From JAWLDA01 sp041686855 (GTDB lineage: Bacteria; Bacillota; Limnochordia; DTU080; RSA5): a stretch of DNA of 64,000 nucleotides. Shown here piece by piece: positions 7,310 to 15,540 of this stretch; the stretch's first letter is position 1, and every line of letters starts with the position of its first letter. The DNA lies in NCBI GenBank assembly GCA_041686855.1, contig JAWLDA010000001.1, positions 496,001-560,000 of the forward strand. The letters are read 5' to 3'. Made by a program: the position numbers and the translations under genes. Under the pieces are notes generated by a model. It had not been told where the DNA came from and made no database searches. It saw only the letters and a program-made list of their open reading frames with translations.

Positions 7310-8710
7310 ATGCGGAATCGAAGCGTCACGATACTCCTCGTCGCCTTGCTCGCCGCGTTGGGTCTCCTCGATGTGACGGTGGGGCTGCGCGCCCTTGTGC
7401 CGTTTACGGCGTCACGCTTCACTCCGGAGACGACGGTCGGTCCTGTTGCGGTCGGCGATTTAACCCGGCGCGAGGCGACCGATCGGGTCTGGGAGGCTGT
7501 CGCCCATGAGGACGGCGTGGAGCTTCGGGTGAGCCATGAATTGCTGGCGCGCGCCTCCTGGGAGGAGATGGGCGTCCGTTTCGACGTGGAAGAGAGCGTC
7601 GCCCGCGCCTATGCCAACGAACAACGTTCATTCATCGGTTACCTTACGAGTCGCACTGGCGCTAAGGGGCACCCACTCAAATGGTCGATCGACACTGAGC
7701 GGATGAATGCCTTTGCCGAGAGTCTCGCCTCTAAAGTGTATCGAGCTCCCAAAAATGCCCTGGTGGAGCGGCCTGGCCCCGTGATTCTACCCGAGGAGCG
7801 AGGGCGGTACATGGATGTCGAAGGCTTCGGCCGCGCCCTTGAGGACGCGATCCGTGCATTCACGGCTCCGACTGATCGGGATGGGCGCCGTGTAGCCGTA
7901 CAACTCCCCATCAGTACGGTGGAGCCCAGCGTAGACGCCGCTCAACTCCGTGCTCTCCTCCAAGACGAGGAGGGGCTAGGGACGGCTCTGTTGACAGGGT
8001 TCACCACTCATTATGACCCGTCCAATGAAGGCCGCGCAAGCAACCTCGAACTAGCGGCCCGTCTCATCGACGGCACCATTCTTCGTCCCGGAGACCGCTT
8101 CTCGTTTAACGAGATCGTGGGGCCGCGCCGACTCGACCTAGGCTTCCTTCCTGCGCCGGAGATTGTGGGGGAGGAGTTCGTCGAGGGGGTGGGCGGAGGA
8201 ATCTGTCAAGTCTCCTCGACACTCTTCAATGCAGTCCTCTTCGCCGATCTAGACGTTGTCGAACGGTACCGGCACTCAGTCCCGCTCGGTTACGTCCCGC
8301 CCGGTCGTGATGCGACGTTACACTACGGCGTGATGGACTTCGCGTTTGTCAACTCAAGTGTGCAAACCATCGTCGTGCGAGCGCAGGCGGACGACGGTAC
8401 GCTTAAAGTGAAACTCTGGGGCGACGAGAGCCTACCCTTCTCGGTCGCGCTGAGCAGCGAGGAGCGCGTCATCGAGGCGCCCGTTGACGTCGAAGTCGAC
8501 GAGTCCCTTCCTCCTGGTGAGCGGGTCGTAGACGCCGAGGGCAGACCGGGCAAGTGGATCATTCTATACAAGCGCGTCACCGACAAGGTCGATGGCGCAG
8601 TGTTGGCCGACGAGGTCGTCTCCCGCAACCACTATCCGCCTAAGGCGCGCAAGGTGCGAATCGGAGGCGAAACGGCCTCTCCAGATGGAGAGGCCGCCTC
8701 AGAACGCTAG
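7310..8710 (+). CDS. VanW family protein with G5-like C-terminus
   Basis: A 466-residue exported or membrane-anchored wall protein. An N-terminal hydrophobic helix (about 6-28) precedes a region resembling the putative peptidoglycan-binding domain found before VanW. The VanW core runs from about residue 250 to 370, with LRPGDRFSFNEIVGPR, GGGICQVSSTLFNAVL and RHSVPLGYVPPGRDAT. The last ~90 residues look like a G5-type module (ERVVDAEGRPGKWIILYKRV). VanW proteins occur in glycopeptide-resistance clusters and widely in Bacillota, but their biochemical role is not settled. ATG 7310 has GGGGGAGAAGGAG upstream. The coding end carries a 9-bp perfect hairpin (8674-8695). Confidence 0.88.
   Translation: MRNRSVTILLVALLAALGLLDVTVGLRALVPFTASRFTPETTVGPVAVGDLTRREATDRVWEAVAHEDGVELRVSHELLARASWEEMGVRFDVEESVARAYANEQRSFIGYLTSRTGAKGHPLKWSIDTERMNAFAESLASKVYRAPKNALVERPGPVILPEERGRYMDVEGFGRALEDAIRAFTAPTDRDGRRVAVQLPISTVEPSVDAAQLRALLQDEEGLGTALLTGFTTHYDPSNEGRASNLELAARLIDGTILRPGDRFSFNEIVGPRRLDLGFLPAPEIVGEEFVEGVGGGICQVSSTLFNAVLFADLDVVERYRHSVPLGYVPPGRDATLHYGVMDFAFVNSSVQTIVVRAQADDGTLKVKLWGDESLPFSVALSSEERVIEAPVDVEVDESLPPGERVVDAEGRPGKWIILYKRVTDKVDGAVLADEVVSRNHYPPKARKVRIGGETASPDGEAASER
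8674..8695. terminator. Perfect 9-bp hairpin between convergent vanW and glnA
   Basis: GGCCTCTCC (8674-8682) and GGAGAGGCC (8687-8695) flank a 4-base loop. It lies inside the last codons of vanW and 34 bases beyond the glnA stop. Downstream T runs are poor on both strands (GTTTC on the minus side), so it may be a bidirectional terminator or a 3'-end stabiliser. Confidence 0.5.
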
Positions 8711-8728
8711 ACCGTGATTGATGCGGGA

Positions 8729-10054
8729 TTAGTAAACGCCCAGGTACTGATCTGTCTCCCAATCGTGCACTTGAGTGCGGTACAGGTCCCACTCGATCAG
8801 CTTGGCTTCGAGGAAACTCTTTACGACGTGCGGGCCAAGCGCCTCCTTGATGCACTCGTCCGCCTGCAAGGCCTCAAGCGCTTCGGCCAAGCTGCCGGGG
8901 AGGCTGTCGATCCCCTTGGCCAGTCGCTCCTCCTCGGTGAGGTGGTAAATGTTGAACGTGACAGACTCCATTGGCTCGATCTTTTTCCGAATCCCCTCAA
9001 CCCCTGCGGTGATCATGGCTGCGAACGCCAAGTAGGGGTTGCACGCGGGATCCGGCGATCGAAGCTCCACTCGAGTGCCCTGTTCGCGGCTGGCAGGGAC
9101 ACGAACCAAGGCGCTTCGATTGTGAGCGGACCAGGCGATATACACCGGAGCCTCATAACCTGGGACGAGGCGCTTGTACGAGTTGACCAGCGGATTCGCA
9201 ATCGCTGTGATCGCTTTGGCGTGCTTGAGAAGGCCGCCGATGAAGTAGCGCGCAACCTCGCTGAGTTGGTGCTTCCCGTTGGGATCGTAGAAGGCGTTCT
9301 TTCCATTTTTAAAAAAGCTGACATGCGTGTGCATACCTGATCCGTTGATGCCAAAGACCGGTTTAGGCATAAAGGTGGCATGCAGGCCGTGTCGGGCAGC
9401 GATCGATCGAGTGACGAGCTTGAACGTGGCCACCCGGTCGGCTTGCGCGAGCGCATGGTCGTACTTGAAGTCGATTTCGTGCTGCCCCGCCGCCACTTCG
9501 TGGTGGGAAGCCTCCACTTCGAATCCCATCGACTCGAGTGTGAGAATGATGTCACGGCGGGCATCCTCACCTTTGTCGGCCGGACCGAGGTCGAAGTAAC
9601 CCGCCTTGTCGTGTGTCTCCGTCGTCGGTCGACCCGTCTCGGGATCCAGCTTGAATAGGAAGAACTCGCACTCCGGACCAAAGACAACGTCGAAGCCGAG
9701 ATCGGAAGCGTCAGCCAACGCACGTTTCAGGACGTAGCGGGGGTCGCCTTCAAAGGGTGACCCGTCAGCCTTGTAGACGTCGCAGATAAAGCGCGCAACC
9801 GGATGATCGCCCGTTCGCCAAGGGTAGAGTGTGAAGGTGTCTAGGTCCGGTCGTAGGTTCATGTCTGACTCTTCGATGCGCGTAAACCCTTGGATCGACG
9901 AGCCGTCAAACATAATCTCGTTGTCCAGCGCTCTCTCCAGTTGGCTGCGGGGAATGGCGACGTTCTTCGCGATACCGAGGACATCGCTAAACTGCAGCCG
10001 GATAAACTTGACGCCGGCCTCATCACAAAGTTTGATTACATCGTCTTTCGTCAT
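8729..10054 (-). CDS. glnA: Type I-alpha glutamine synthetase
   Basis: A 441-residue enzyme that makes glutamine from glutamate, ammonia and ATP. It is the short GSI-alpha form of Bacillota, without the adenylylation region. Recognisable motifs: IMFDGSSIQGFTRIEESDM (about 47-65; the arginine in GFTRIEESD corresponds to the feedback-sensing Arg62 of B. subtilis GlnA), the HHEVAAGQHEIDF region, GSGMHTHVSF, and NRSALVRVPASREQGTRVE. The start lies in a TGATG overlap with the MerR regulator; GTG 10057 is equally possible. It forms a glnRA operon with that regulator and the operator upstream. In Bacilli, feedback-inhibited GlnA controls GlnR. Confidence 0.97.
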   Translation of the reverse strand: MTKDDVIKLCDEAGVKFIRLQFSDVLGIAKNVAIPRSQLERALDNEIMFDGSSIQGFTRIEESDMNLRPDLDTFTLYPWRTGDHPVARFICDVYKADGSPFEGDPRYVLKRALADASDLGFDVVFGPECEFFLFKLDPETGRPTTETHDKAGYFDLGPADKGEDARRDIILTLESMGFEVEASHHEVAAGQHEIDFKYDHALAQADRVATFKLVTRSIAARHGLHATFMPKPVFGINGSGMHTHVSFFKNGKNAFYDPNGKHQLSEVARYFIGGLLKHAKAITAIANPLVNSYKRLVPGYEAPVYIAWSAHNRSALVRVPASREQGTRVELRSPDPACNPYLAFAAMITAGVEGIRKKIEPMESVTFNIYHLTEEERLAKGIDSLPGSLAEALEALQADECIKEALGPHVVKSFLEAKLIEWDLYRTQVHDWETDQYLGVY

Positions 10055-10314
10055 CACTCGGTCATCCTCTCCTCGGTGCCTAGCAATTTCGAGATCGCCT
10101 CTAAGGGTACGTCCTCTTCCCTCAGAGCGCGTACTTCCTTGAGTAGAGCAAGGTGAGCTTTGGAATAGAGGCGTTGATTGCCCTGGGAGCGTGCGGGACT
10201 CACAATGCCGACGCTCTCGTAGTAGCGGATCTGCCGCGCGGTGAGCCCGGCCAACCGAGCCACGACGCCGATCGTGTAGATCGGATCTTCCCAGGAAGAG
10301 TGCTCCGCAACCAC
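10054..10314 (-). CDS. glnR: MerR-family nitrogen regulator, short GlnR-like
   Basis: An 86-residue MerR-type DNA-binding protein. The segment YTIGVVARLAGLTARQIRYY followed by GNQRLYS matches the GlnR/TnrA DNA-binding domain closely. It ends soon after the dimerisation helix and so lacks the ~45-residue C-terminal tail through which B. subtilis GlnR responds to glutamine synthetase. The GTG at 10314 is chosen because GGGAGG lies eight bases upstream; the ATG at 10320 is only two bases from it. The promoter/operator at 10336-10372 would start RNA just upstream, excluding longer forms. It overlaps glnA, so it is the autoregulator of a glnRA operon by analogy. Confidence 0.88.
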   Translation of the reverse strand: MVAEHSSWEDPIYTIGVVARLAGLTARQIRYYESVGIVSPARSQGNQRLYSKAHLALLKEVRALREEDVPLEAISKLLGTEERMTE

Positions 10315-10335
10315 CGTCATCACCTCCCGAGGACT

Positions 10336-10372
10336 TGTGTCAATTATATGTATGACACATGTCACTCGGCAA
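10336..10372 (-). promoter_or_regulatory. glnRA promoter with embedded inverted-repeat operator
   Basis: On the minus strand TTGCCG (10372-10367) and a perfect TATAAT (10348-10343) are 18 bases apart. The -10 box lies entirely in the 10-base centre of a perfect 7-bp inverted repeat, TGTGTCA/TGACACA (10336-10342 and 10353-10359). The half-sites fit the TGTNA/TNACA halves of GlnR boxes, but the standard spacing is seven bases rather than ten. A third half-site, TGACA, lies next to the upstream arm. Binding here would block RNA polymerase directly. Confidence 0.75.
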
Positions 10373-10414
10373 GGGGGTGGAGTCAAGAAACCTGACAAGA
10401 ACATAACGTTGGGG

Positions 10415-10594
10415 CTAACGGCGTCGGTGGCGTGTCAGGCCGTGGTAGACAAAAAGGGCCTGCAGGACGACGATTAGAATAAACAGCGGGAGTTTCACGC
10501 CGACGGGAAGGGGAAAGAGATTTAAAAGCACAACGCACAGCAGAAGAACGATGAAGATGATGAGGTCACGGTCGAATCGGAAGATGAAGATCAC
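10415..10594 (-). CDS. Small two-helix membrane protein
   Basis: A 59-residue frame from GTG 10594 to TAG 10415. The product is almost wholly hydrophobic: helix one about residues 11-28 (LIIFIVLLLCVVLLNLF) and helix two about 35-51 (LPLFILIVVLQALFVYH), joined by a PLPVG turn. It ends in a basic tail, LTRHRRR, which favours a cytoplasmic C-terminus. Codon third positions look coding. The ribosome site is weak and the start could differ. It sits alone between the glnRA promoter and the YyaL-type gene and reads towards glnRA. No family is recognised. Confidence 0.6.
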   Translation of the reverse strand: MIFIFRFDRDLIIFIVLLLCVVLLNLFPLPVGVKLPLFILIVVLQALFVYHGLTRHRRR

Positions 10595-10733
10595 CGCCAG
10601 TCTGGTCCGTAAAGAGCTGTGTTACAGCATGTTAGGCCTATCAACAATAACCGTAGCAGGTTTCTGAGGGCGAGGCAAGCGCGCTAAGATCCGCGCTGGC
10701 CGGAGATACTCATGCAAAGAGGGGGAGGACGTA

Positions 10734-12884
10734 TTGTCCAACGAGCACGCGACCCGAAGACCCAACCGACTGATCCATGAGACGAGCCCTTACTTGTTGC
10801 AACATGCGTATAATCCAGTCGATTGGTACGCATGGGGATCCGAGGCACTCGAACTGGCGAAGCGACTCGGCAAACCCATCCTCTTGAGCATTGGCTACTC
10901 GGCTTGCCACTGGTGTCACGTGATGGAGCGGGAGTCCTTTGAGAACGATCAGATTGCGGCGATCATGAACGAACACTTCGTCAACATCAAGGTGGATCGC
11001 GAAGAGCGCCCCGACCTCGACCACGTCTACCAGACAGCGGCGCAACTCCTGACCGGGCAGGGCGGCTGGCCCCTCACTCTCTTCCTCACACCGGATCAGC
11101 GGCCGTTTTACGCGGGCACCTACTTTCCGTCGGAAGATCGGTACGGCCGCCCGGGGTTTCCTCGGGTTCTACAGTCACTCATTCAGACCTATCACGAGGA
11201 CCCCGATCGCATCGAACGAGCGGCGAAGCAACTGACAGACGCCCTGCGAGAGGTGGATCGACGCGAAGCCGATCAGAGGGCAGTCGTTCCACCCGAAGAG
11301 GGTTCGGCGCTACTGACCAAGGCGGCCCAGTGGCTCTTACATCACGCGGATCGGGAGAACGGTGGCTTTGGCACGGCCCCGAAATTCCCCAACGCTTCGG
11401 CGATCGAGTACCTGTTGAGGGTGGCCGCACGAGGGCTGGACGGGGCGACTGAGTGCCGTGAGGTGGCGGAAGAGGCGCTCACCCGGATGGCTCAGGGCGG
11501 AATCTATGATCACCTGGGAGGCGGCTTTCACCGCTATTCGGTCGACGAGGCGTGGCAGGTGCCGCACTTCGAAAAGATGCTTTACGACAATGCCCTCTTG
11601 CCACCGCTTTATTTACAAGCCTTTCAACTTAGCGGCGAACGGCGATACGCAACGGTGGTCCACGAGACATTGCGATACGTGTTGCGGGAGATGTCCCACC
11701 CCGAAGGCGGCTTTTACAGTACACAAGATGCTGATTCGGAGGGCGAGGAGGGCAAGTTCTTCGTTTGGCGTCCTAAGGAGATTGCCGAGGTGTTGGGGAC
11801 CCAGGAGGGTCAGCTACTCTGCGAGCACTTCGGCGTAACGGAGCAAGGAAACTTCGAAGGCGGAGCGACGGTACTACACCTCGCACGGACGGCGGACGAG
11901 CTCGCCGAAACCTACGGGGAGTCGGTGGAGAACATCGAGCAATTCATCGCTGAAGCCAAGGCGAAACTCCTGGCTGCTCGAGAGCAGCGTGTAAAGCCGG
12001 CCCGAGACGAGAAGGTGATCGCCGGTTGGAACGCCTTGATGATCTCGGCCTTCGCCCGCGCCTATGACGTGTTGCGTACTCCTGAGTACTTAAACCGGGC
12101 GGTGGAGGCGGCCGCGTTTGTCGAGGCGCGGCTGGTTGATCGTGAGCGGTTGCGGCGGAGCTTTAAAGAGAAGGCATCTAGCAACGCTGGCTACCTCGAA
12201 GACTACGCGTACTGGGTGGCCGCGCTGATCGACCTTTACGAAGCCTCGTTGGATCGCCGCTACCTTGAGGCCGCCCGCCACTGGATGGATGTGACCCTGG
12301 AGCTCTTTTACGACGAGCGCTCCCCAGGGTTTTTCTTAGTACCCAAGGATCAGGATACCCTGATCCATCGTCCCAAGGACTGGCGTGACCAAAGCACTCC
12401 GTCGGGCACCGGCGTAGCTGTGCAGTCGCTGTTGCGTCTCCACGCGACCTTCGGCGAGCCGGAGTATCAAAAGAAGGCTGACGCCGTCCTCGAGAGCCAC
12501 CGGCGACAACTTGACCAAAACCCCTGGGGGACGGCCTCGCTATTGGGGGCTTACGACGCGGCCGCCAACGGCGCCACCGAAGTGGTCATCGTCGCACAGG
12601 AGTCACAACACGAGGAGGCGGCGCGCACGGCCGCCGCGGTAAGCGCTTACCTCCTGCCCCAGCGTCTCCTTTATGTCGTCACTCCCGAGGAGGCCGCGCA
12701 AAGCGACGCCCCCCTTGTGTGGCAGGGGAAAGTACAGCGGGAGGGGGCTGTAACCACGTACATCTGCCGCGGACACGAGTGCTCAGCCCCGGTGACCGAC
12801 CGGAGTGAACTGAAGGGCCTCTGTGAGGCGCTGGTAGGCCGGGAAGGGGACGGCTTCGGCGATAGCGAACTATCCCGGAAATAA
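10734..12884 (+). CDS. Thioredoxin-fold/glycosidase-like DUF255 protein (YyaL type)
   Basis: A 716-residue cytoplasmic protein of the YyaL/SPATA20 family. The N-terminal ~170 residues are a thioredoxin-like DUF255 domain with the diagnostic NPVDWYAWGSEAL and SIGYSACHWCHVME (a CHWC redox pair). The rest is an alpha/alpha-toroid resembling N-acylglucosamine 2-epimerases, with GGIYDHLGGGFHRYSVD, PHFEKMLYDNA and STQDADSEGEEG. The biochemical role of the family is not established. A TTG start at 10734 is supported by GGGGGAGG five bases upstream. It is monocistronic or leads into the NlpC-like gene 47 bases on. Confidence 0.92.
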   Translation: MSNEHATRRPNRLIHETSPYLLQHAYNPVDWYAWGSEALELAKRLGKPILLSIGYSACHWCHVMERESFENDQIAAIMNEHFVNIKVDREERPDLDHVYQTAAQLLTGQGGWPLTLFLTPDQRPFYAGTYFPSEDRYGRPGFPRVLQSLIQTYHEDPDRIERAAKQLTDALREVDRREADQRAVVPPEEGSALLTKAAQWLLHHADRENGGFGTAPKFPNASAIEYLLRVAARGLDGATECREVAEEALTRMAQGGIYDHLGGGFHRYSVDEAWQVPHFEKMLYDNALLPPLYLQAFQLSGERRYATVVHETLRYVLREMSHPEGGFYSTQDADSEGEEGKFFVWRPKEIAEVLGTQEGQLLCEHFGVTEQGNFEGGATVLHLARTADELAETYGESVENIEQFIAEAKAKLLAAREQRVKPARDEKVIAGWNALMISAFARAYDVLRTPEYLNRAVEAAAFVEARLVDRERLRRSFKEKASSNAGYLEDYAYWVAALIDLYEASLDRRYLEAARHWMDVTLELFYDERSPGFFLVPKDQDTLIHRPKDWRDQSTPSGTGVAVQSLLRLHATFGEPEYQKKADAVLESHRRQLDQNPWGTASLLGAYDAAANGATEVVIVAQESQHEEAARTAAAVSAYLLPQRLLYVVTPEEAAQSDAPLVWQGKVQREGAVTTYICRGHECSAPVTDRSELKGLCEALVGREGDGFGDSELSRK

Positions 12885-12931
12885 CCAGCGTGTCGACGTG
12901 CGTCTGGTGTCGACATTGAAGGGTGTGATCG

Positions 12932-13591
12932 GTGATGAATCAGTCTCTGCGTGCCCTGTACACATGGATTGCCCTGATGGCCCTCGTCGCCATCGCGGCG
13001 CTGCCGGCCGGCGCCCAACAGAAGAGCCCGAGCCTCGCCGTCGCAAAGACGGTCTCGGACGCGGTCGCCCGTGCGGCCCTGGCGCAGGCAGCGCGGTTCG
13101 CCGACGTGACATACGAGTTCCAGGGCAGTCAAGAGAAGGGGGTCGCCTACAAGTGGGGCGGCCGCAGCACCGTCGATGAGTACCTCAGGTCGGTCTCCGC
13201 AGGCGCCGTTCCCGGAGAAGACATCGGCGCTGATGCTTCCGCCGTTGTCGTCAACGCGTACTTAGCGGCGGATCCACAGCACCGATTCACTGTCTCATGG
13301 GAGGGCCGGACGCGGTTGGCCGGGGATGCGACGAGCGCGGATCTCTACCGGTGGAACGTCGAGATCGTTCCATATGAGGAGATGCGTCCCGGGGACCTCA
13401 TCTTCTTCCAAAACGGGGCCGGACAAGTGAGTGGCGTGGCTATGTTCGAACGTCGCAACGGACCCAATGTCCACTTTATCGTGGCCTCCGCCGGTCAAGG
13501 ACGCGTGATACGCACCTTTCTCAATGTAAACAATGCCTATTGGAACACCCGGGTGAAGGCGGCAGGACGGCTGCTGGCGAATCACCGGTGA
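12932..13591 (+). CDS. Exported NlpC/P60-like protein lacking the catalytic cysteine
   Basis: A 219-residue secreted protein with a clear signal peptide (WIALMALVAIAALPAGAQQ, cleaved near residue 28). The rest follows an NlpC/P60 fold: GVAYKWGGRSTVDEYL corresponds to the YxWGG entry motif, MRPGDLIFFQNG to the PGDLvff strand, and NVHFIVASAGQG to the catalytic histidine region. Where the family has DCSGLV, this protein has GADASAVVVNAY, so the cysteine nucleophile is replaced by alanine. It is therefore probably a non-catalytic wall-binding relative, or a very divergent hydrolase. GTG 12932 has GAAGGG eight bases upstream; ATG 12935 is an alternative. Confidence 0.72.
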   Translation: MMNQSLRALYTWIALMALVAIAALPAGAQQKSPSLAVAKTVSDAVARAALAQAARFADVTYEFQGSQEKGVAYKWGGRSTVDEYLRSVSAGAVPGEDIGADASAVVVNAYLAADPQHRFTVSWEGRTRLAGDATSADLYRWNVEIVPYEEMRPGDLIFFQNGAGQVSGVAMFERRNGPNVHFIVASAGQGRVIRTFLNVNNAYWNTRVKAAGRLLANHR

Positions 13592-13635
13592 TCCCATGGC
13601 TTGATCGAGGCAGGTGGGAGCGGCCGTCCGACACG

Positions 13636-13902
13636 ATGGCCGTGTACACAGAGATACCGTCGGGTGTCGTATGGGGGATTCGCGTCACGTTGATCAAGGA
13701 CTTCGCCCGGGTTGAAGTGATCGACGGCCCCCGATGTACCTGGTATAAGCCGGGTCCTGAGATTTCGACCGACGTAAAGCCTCCGTCGCTCCTCGAACGG
13801 ATGCGCGGCCTCAACTTTGAGTCGAAGCTCAGGCGCGAGGTAGAGGAGAAGCGGCGCGTCGCGAACCAAAAGAATGCGTCGGGAGAGCCGGCTCACCATT
13901 GA
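13636..13902 (+). CDS. Hypothetical small basic protein
   Basis: An 88-residue frame starting MAVYTEIPSGVVWGIRVTL. The first half is beta-rich (VTLIKDFARVEVIDGPRCTWY) and the last third is a charged, probably helical tail (SKLRREVEEKRRVANQKN). GGTGGGAG lies about 15 bases before the ATG. A GTG at 13588 overlapping the NlpC-like stop (GTGA) would add 16 residues and is possible. It lies between the NlpC-like gene and the decarboxylase gene, in the same direction. I do not recognise a family. Confidence 0.55.
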   Translation: MAVYTEIPSGVVWGIRVTLIKDFARVEVIDGPRCTWYKPGPEISTDVKPPSLLERMRGLNFESKLRREVEEKRRVANQKNASGEPAHH

Positions 13903-13940
13903 CCAAAGCCGGTACCTTTTGATGGGAGGCGTCTAAACCT

Positions 13941-15461
13941 GTGAGAGAGGTTCCCGAGGGAGATCACCCTGGACAGTCGACGGCGCTCGCGGATCAACAG
14001 CGGCGAATGCCCCTATTCCACGGTGTCGCCCGGCACGCTGCGCGCAAGACGACACCGTTTCACATTCCCGGGCACAAGCGAGGCCTGGGCATGGAACCCG
14101 AATTTCGCCGCTTTCTGGGCGACAACGCGCTGGCGATCGATTTGATCAACATTGCGCCCGTCGACGACCTACACCACCCGCGGGGCATCATCAAGGAGGC
14201 GCAAGAGCTTGCCGCCGAGGCCTTCGGGGCGGAGCGGACGTTCTTCTCTGTCCAAGGGACGAGTGGCGCCATTATGGCGATGCTAATGGCCACGGTCGGT
14301 CCCGGCGATAAGGTGTTGATTCCACGGAACGTGCATAAGTCGGTCCTGACGGCCATCGTCTTGTCCGGGGCCCACCCCGTCTTTATGATCCCTGAAATCG
14401 ATTATGTACGCGGGGTGGCCCACGGTGTATCGCTGGCAACGGTCCGCAGAAACCTCGATGCGTACCCCGACGTGAGCGCTCTGCTTGTCGTGAATCCGAC
14501 GTACTTCGGGGTCTGCGCCGACCTGCGCGGAATCGCCGAGTTGGCGCATGAGCGGGGAGTGCCGCTTCTCGTCGACGAGGCCCACGGCGCGCACCTCTAC
14601 TTTCATCCTGAATTGCCCCTCTCCGCCATGGAAGCGGGGGCGGACGCAGCCGCGACGAGTGTGCATAAATTGGGTGGCTCCCTCACGCAAAGCTCCGTCC
14701 TCAATGTGCAAGGGTCGCTTGTCTCCTCGGACCGGATTCAGTCGATCCTCAGTATGATGACGACGACCTCCACCTCGTATCTCCTCCTGGCCTCCTTGGA
14801 TGCGGCCCGCAGCTACCTCGCAACCCGCGGCCAGGCATTAATCGGTGAGGCGCTGCGGTTGGCCGGTGAGGCGCGGGCGGCGATCGATGCGATCCCAGGC
14901 CTCGCGTGTCTTGGACCCGATGTGATCGGCGACCGCTCTTCATCGTACGATTTCGACGCCTCTAAGCTGTGTGTGACGGTGACGGAGTTGGGACTCTCGG
15001 GCATCGAGGTCGAGGGCATTTTGCGCGATGAGTACAGTATCGAAGTGGAGCTATCGGACCTTTACAATATCCTCTGCGTGATCACGCCCGGAGACACCCA
15101 AGATTCGGTGGAGCGGCTCGTGAGTGCCCTCCGCGAGATTGCCGGGCGCACTTATGCTCAGCGACCGGCTCGGGACGTTATCGTGCGAGTACCCGAGATG
15201 CCTCCTTTGGCCATGTCGCCTCGGGATGCATTTTACGCCCCGACTGAGGTGGTGCCCTTCTCCGAATGTGTGGGCCGGATCATGGCCGAATTCGTCATGG
15301 TGTATCCACCGGGCATCCCCATTCTCCAACCCGGTGAGATGGTGACGCCCGGGAACCTTGAGTATATTCGCGAACACATCGAAGCGGGACTCCCCGTGCA
15401 AGGGCCGGAGGATCCCGAGATTAACCAGATTCGCGTCGTCCGCCGCAATCCCTCACTATAA
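13941..15461 (+). CDS. Orn/Lys/Arg decarboxylase (SpeA-type, PLP fold type I)
   Basis: A 506-residue pyridoxal-phosphate decarboxylase of basic amino acids, feeding polyamine synthesis (agmatine or cadaverine). The N-terminal part has HIPGHKRGLG; the PLP site has VDEAHGAHLYFHPELP and the Schiff-base lysine in TSVHKLGGSLTQSS. The C-terminal domain ends with the conserved MVYPPGIPILQPGE stretch. The length fits the short Bacillota SpeA/YaaO/Cad-like group rather than the ~750-residue enterobacterial enzymes. Arginine versus lysine specificity cannot be read off. GTG 13941 has GGGAGG 11 bases upstream. Neighbouring genes give no polyamine context. Confidence 0.9.
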   Translation: MREVPEGDHPGQSTALADQQRRMPLFHGVARHAARKTTPFHIPGHKRGLGMEPEFRRFLGDNALAIDLINIAPVDDLHHPRGIIKEAQELAAEAFGAERTFFSVQGTSGAIMAMLMATVGPGDKVLIPRNVHKSVLTAIVLSGAHPVFMIPEIDYVRGVAHGVSLATVRRNLDAYPDVSALLVVNPTYFGVCADLRGIAELAHERGVPLLVDEAHGAHLYFHPELPLSAMEAGADAAATSVHKLGGSLTQSSVLNVQGSLVSSDRIQSILSMMTTTSTSYLLLASLDAARSYLATRGQALIGEALRLAGEARAAIDAIPGLACLGPDVIGDRSSSYDFDASKLCVTVTELGLSGIEVEGILRDEYSIEVELSDLYNILCVITPGDTQDSVERLVSALREIAGRTYAQRPARDVIVRVPEMPPLAMSPRDAFYAPTEVVPFSECVGRIMAEFVMVYPPGIPILQPGEMVTPGNLEYIREHIEAGLPVQGPEDPEINQIRVVRRNPSL

Positions 15462-15479
15462 CTCCCTCGCTATGAGTCG

Positions 15480-15518
15480 GAGTATGATCACCGAGTATGA
15501 TCACTGTGTATGATCACC
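15480..15518. repeat. Three tandem 13-bp repeats with TGATCA core
   Basis: GAGTATGATCACC (15480-15492), GAGTATGATCACT (15493-15505) and GTGTATGATCACC (15506-15518) follow head to tail between the decarboxylase stop and the aminopeptidase ribosome site. Each unit contains the palindrome TGATCA. Confidence 0.9.
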
Positions 15519-15540
15519 CTTAATAAAGGAGTCCTGACCC

